From JBBDWK01 sp040902885 (GTDB lineage: Bacteria; Acidobacteriota; Terriglobia; Bryobacterales; Bryobacteraceae): a stretch of DNA of 34,465 nucleotides. The stretch lies in contig JBBDWK010000033.1 in assembly GCA_040902885.1 (NCBI GenBank), forward strand, positions 1 to 34,465, written 5' to 3'. The notes beneath the pieces are model-generated. The model did not search any database and was not told where the DNA came from. It saw only the letters and a list, made by a program, of their open reading frames with translations. Positions 31,982-34,465 of this stretch are shown piece by piece. Each line of letters opens with the position of its first letter. Position 1 is the stretch's first letter. Position numbers and translations under genes: made by a program.

Positions 31982-33622
31982 TTATGGCTCCAGTTTGGCA
32001 GCCATGCTGGTTGTTGCGCGCCGCTTCGCGGGAAGGACGCTGATACGCGTTTTCGCCGGGCTTTTGCGAACGGACTTGCGCGCCGGCGAACTCTTGCCTT
32101 TGGCTTTCGGGATCGCGAGCAGGTCGCCGGCGACCGGCGTGTCGGATTCAAGGCCATTGACCGTGGCGATCGACGTAGGCGCCGCTCCATACTGCTTGCC
32201 AATGGCCGCCAGGGTATCGCCCGCTTCCACGCGATGCATTCTCCACGACGCGCGGCTTTCGGCGGGCACGCTCTCCAGCGCCGTAACCAGCGCGGCGCCG
32301 GTGCCGCGCGGGACCCGCAACGAATAGCCGGAAGGCGCGAGGCTCTTCAGCAGGGCCGGATTGAGAGCTTGAAGCTCCGGCACCGGAGCCTCCGTCAAGT
32401 CGGCGACGAGAGCCAGATGCGTGGGCGAGGAAATATCGACGACGTCGTATTCGAGAGGCGCGTCCGGAACGATCTTATCGAGGCCGTAATCCTCCGCGTT
32501 CTTCATAATCAGCGTCATCGCCACGATGATGGGCACGTAATTGGTGGTTTCGAGCGGCAGCACACGCCTGCGGCGCAACTCCCAGAAATCCGCGTAGCCG
32601 GTTCGCTCCACGGCTTTCGAAACGTTGCCGGGACCGCAGTTGTATGCCGCGATGGCCAGGTACCAGTCGCCGAATTGCTCATAGAGGTCGCGCAGGTGGC
32701 GGGCCGCGGCGCGCGTGGCTTTCTCCGGGTCCAACCGGTCGTCGCTATAAGGCGTCTGCATCAGACCGTATTCCCGGCCCCGCCATGCGAGAAACTGCCA
32801 CATCCCTACCGCGGCTTTTCTCGATCGCGCCCGTGGCAGGAAGCCCGATTCGGCTTGGGCAAGGTGGATGAGTTCCCGCGGAACGCCCTCTTCGTCCAAT
32901 ATGCGCTGAATGATCGGGCGATAGCGCCCGGCGCGCTGAAGGCCGGCGACCATGGTCTTGTGACCGCGGCCCGAGAAGTAATTGACGAAGCTCAACACCG
33001 AGTCGTTGACTTCCAGCGGAAGTTGGGAAACCGTGGCCTGCGCCTCGGCCTTCACTTTATTCTTCAGCTTCGGGTCAATGGGAAAGGTCATTTCCAGGAT
33101 GTCTTCGAGAGGCGCTTTCTCGAAGCCCGGCTCCTCCACTTGTTCGGCCGCTCCCAGTCCCGCCATGTCGTAACGGTGAATGGCGTCCACCATCTCCTCG
33201 AAACGCCTGCGAAACGCCACCGGGTCGGCCGCATCGCCGGAGGCTTCGAGCATGAGATCCACGGCCGCCTCGAAGTGGCGCCGGGCGGTCTCACGGTCGC
33301 CGAGCTGGTAGCTGCGCCTGCCCTCTTGAAAATGTTCGTCCGCACGGCGAATGCGCGAATCCGCGGGCGGAATCTTCGGTTGTTCGGTGATGAATCGCGG
33401 CGTGTCCCTGATAAAGGGGTTAGGCGCCAGGCGCGGAGGTTCCAGGGCAGCAACACCAGTGAGGGGGGATGAAACGGTGGGAAAGTATGTGGATTGCAAC
33501 TCTTGTGATCGAACAGACCCGCATGCAGCCAGGCCCAGGAGAATTACGAATATAAAGATCAGAATAGAAAAAGTCCTAATGCGATAGGGCACTATCGTCC
33601 TCGGATAAAAGAATTTCTGCAT
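31982..33622 (-). CDS. mltD: Membrane-bound lytic murein transglycosylase D-like lipoprotein
   Basis: The 546-residue product has a lipoprotein signal with lipobox LAAC (C34). Helical repeats with a TPR-like stretch (about 88-150) follow, then an SLT domain with catalytic E258 in HLAQAESGF, then AVGMWQF, DPEKATRAAARHLRDLYEQFGDWYLAIAAYNCGPGNV. One LysM domain (about 462-504, HRVEAGDTLAAIGKQYG) follows, and a Lys/Arg-rich tail of about 40 residues. MltD cleaves glycan strands with 1,6-anhydro product at the cell envelope. One LysM is fewer than in many MltD proteins. A CGATAG-GGCA-CTATCG palindrome lies in the first codons (33582-33597). The ribosome site is weak. Confidence 0.9.
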   Translation of the reverse strand: MQKFFYPRTIVPYRIRTFSILIFIFVILLGLAACGSVRSQELQSTYFPTVSSPLTGVAALEPPRLAPNPFIRDTPRFITEQPKIPPADSRIRRADEHFQEGRRSYQLGDRETARRHFEAAVDLMLEASGDAADPVAFRRRFEEMVDAIHRYDMAGLGAAEQVEEPGFEKAPLEDILEMTFPIDPKLKNKVKAEAQATVSQLPLEVNDSVLSFVNYFSGRGHKTMVAGLQRAGRYRPIIQRILDEEGVPRELIHLAQAESGFLPRARSRKAAVGMWQFLAWRGREYGLMQTPYSDDRLDPEKATRAAARHLRDLYEQFGDWYLAIAAYNCGPGNVSKAVERTGYADFWELRRRRVLPLETTNYVPIIVAMTLIMKNAEDYGLDKIVPDAPLEYDVVDISSPTHLALVADLTEAPVPELQALNPALLKSLAPSGYSLRVPRGTGAALVTALESVPAESRASWRMHRVEAGDTLAAIGKQYGAAPTSIATVNGLESDTPVAGDLLAIPKAKGKSSPARKSVRKSPAKTRISVLPAKRRATTSMAAKLEP

Positions 33623-33887
33623 CTCGGCGCTTCTAAAGCCTTTCCGCGCTTTGAATTCTTAAACTCTACACTAGTTTTTCGACTGCGGTCAAGAAAAACA
33701 ATGTATGCCCAAGGGGCTACGGGCGGTTGTACCCGTGTCGAATCTCACCCCGAAACTCAGGTGTTCCGTTCCGCAAGTCACAATGAATGTGGATTTTTTA
33801 CCCGCTCCAGTTCAACCGCTTCGCGGTCTCTACAGCCGGAGAAGGCGAACTCGCTCGTCACAATGGTAGTACCAAGGAGCTACCTCT
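33623..33887. other. Gene-poor leader region with small hairpins
   Basis: No convincing gene is visible here. An ORF on the + strand (33701-33997) has odd composition and no ribosome site. The region holds an ACGGG-N8-CCCGT hairpin near 33718-33735 and an ACCGC-TTC-GCGGT hairpin near 33817-33829. It may be 5' leader DNA for the downstream PilZ gene or the divergent mltD promoter region. Confidence 0.4.
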
Positions 33888-34031
33888 ATGAGAGTATCCG
33901 AAACCCCGCAGCCTTCACAAAAGCTGTCCACGGTTTGGCCAACCGCTCACGAAGCTCGGGTTGCGATCCATCTTGGGGTGGAGGGCGAGTACCATAACCA
34001 CCATGAGACATTCACCTTACGATTCTGTTGA
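33888..34031 (+). CDS. Possible small ORF, 47 residues
   Basis: An ATG at 33888 is preceded by AAGGAG with a suitable 8-base gap and opens a 47-residue frame (begins MRVSETPQPSQK, contains HNHHETFTLRF). I know no homologue. The composition is unremarkable apart from the His cluster. It would be cotranscribed with the PilZ gene 29 bp downstream. The strong ribosome site is the only support. Confidence 0.3.
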   Translation: MRVSETPQPSQKLSTVWPTAHEARVAIHLGVEGEYHNHHETFTLRFC

Positions 34032-34060
34032 CCTGTCGTACAAAAGCGCATAGATTAAAG

Positions 34061-34408
34061 ATGCACGTGATCGAACAGCGTAAAACTCAGAGATTCGAGA
34101 TCCAACTTCCGGTGGAAGTGCTGAGAGCCGGGGGCGAGCGTTTTTCCGAAAACGCCCACACCCGGAACATCAGTTCGGGAGGATTGTTGTTCGTCTCGAA
34201 GAGAAGAATGGATGTTGGCGGACCGATCGAGTACGTCGTTTCGCTCATGACCGAATCGGGCACGGCGGTTCACCTGCGCTGCATGGGAAAAGTCTTGAGG
34301 CTCGAGAAGTTGCACCCGGCCCCGGACATCGACGACGCCTTCGCCGTAGCCGCGACGCTCGAACGCTACGAGTTTCTCAGACCCAATGGGCACGCCGCCG
34401 GCCGCTAA
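34061..34408 (+). CDS. PilZ domain protein, probable c-di-GMP receptor
   Basis: The 115-residue product is a single PilZ domain. The c-di-GMP-binding arginines are R7 and R11 (RKTQR, RxxxR), and the second motif is N36-I-S38-S-G-G41 (N/DxSxxG). The barrel continues LLFVSKRRMDVGGPIEYVV and LRCMGKVLRLEKL. It has no other domain, so it is likely a stand-alone effector adapter. The frame opens at 34028 (ATG not needed), but 34061 is preferred because the PilZ motif follows directly. It is the last gene of the window; 57 bp without a gene follow. Confidence 0.85.
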   Translation: MHVIEQRKTQRFEIQLPVEVLRAGGERFSENAHTRNISSGGLLFVSKRRMDVGGPIEYVVSLMTESGTAVHLRCMGKVLRLEKLHPAPDIDDAFAVAATLERYEFLRPNGHAAGR

Positions 34409-34465
34409 GCCACAGCGATTCCGCAACCATAAATTATTGACCAGATAAACATTTGATTCTGCTAT

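Noticed and set aside
33701..33997. 98-codon plus-strand frame
   Set aside because: It lacks a ribosome site, its composition is odd, and the AAGGAG-led frame at 33888 overlaps it in another phase.

Overview
The window looks like a chromosomal segment of a soil-type acidobacterium close to Bryobacterales/Candidatus Solibacter. Four things support this: a 2,126-residue secreted protein ending in the Solibacter-type C-terminal domain (the TIGR03437 family), an Oar-like TonB-dependent receptor with an N-terminal carboxypeptidase-regulatory domain, a TolB-propeller/amidohydrolase fusion, and interspersed palindromic repeats. lpxB shows a Gram-negative lipid A envelope and ispG the MEP isoprenoid route. 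I see no rRNA, tRNA, CRISPR, transposase, integrase or phage genes. Ten N's at 21518-21527 mark a scaffold join.

Left part (1-8.1 kb): a Tat-exported amidohydrolase with an altered metal motif, then a large TonB-dependent receptor. A convergent minus-strand run follows, ispG-yjbQ-DUF2203, packed like an operon. Divergent from ispG is an exported metallo-beta-lactamase-fold hydrolase. The gap at 8.07-8.43 kb carries a perfect 36-bp inverted repeat and, at its end, an operator-like palindrome in front of a YefM/YoeB-type toxin-antitoxin pair.

Middle part (9-19.1 kb): lpxB runs into a secreted M1-peptidase-like/TPR protein in which every zinc-site residue has been replaced. Divergent from lpxB is an unrecognised 251-residue protein. 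Then come a class C beta-lactamase-like serine hydrolase, an attC-like integron recombination site just behind its stop codon, and a DUF1801 protein. On the minus strand a 1,056-residue propeller/amidohydrolase is translationally coupled to a small zinc-ribbon protein.

Right part (19.1-34.4 kb): two tandem, overlapping paralogous multi-spanning membrane proteins share a nearly identical central block. They converge on a palindromic repeat broken by the scaffold gap. Opposite is the giant Ig-like repeat protein, whose Pro/Gly linker is encoded by a perfect 28-bp inverted repeat. Then follow a class IV aminotransferase, a glycine oxidase (ThiO-like), a HipA-like kinase domain protein without a HipB partner, a small unknown protein, a histone-H1-like acidic/basic protein, an MltD-type lytic transglycosylase and a PilZ domain protein.

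No complete new multi-gene system stands out. The observations most worth checking are the attC-like element behind the serine hydrolase, the catalytically erased M1 protein coupled to lpxB, the Pro-to-Gly inverted duplication in the giant protein, and the central homogenisation of the tandem membrane proteins.
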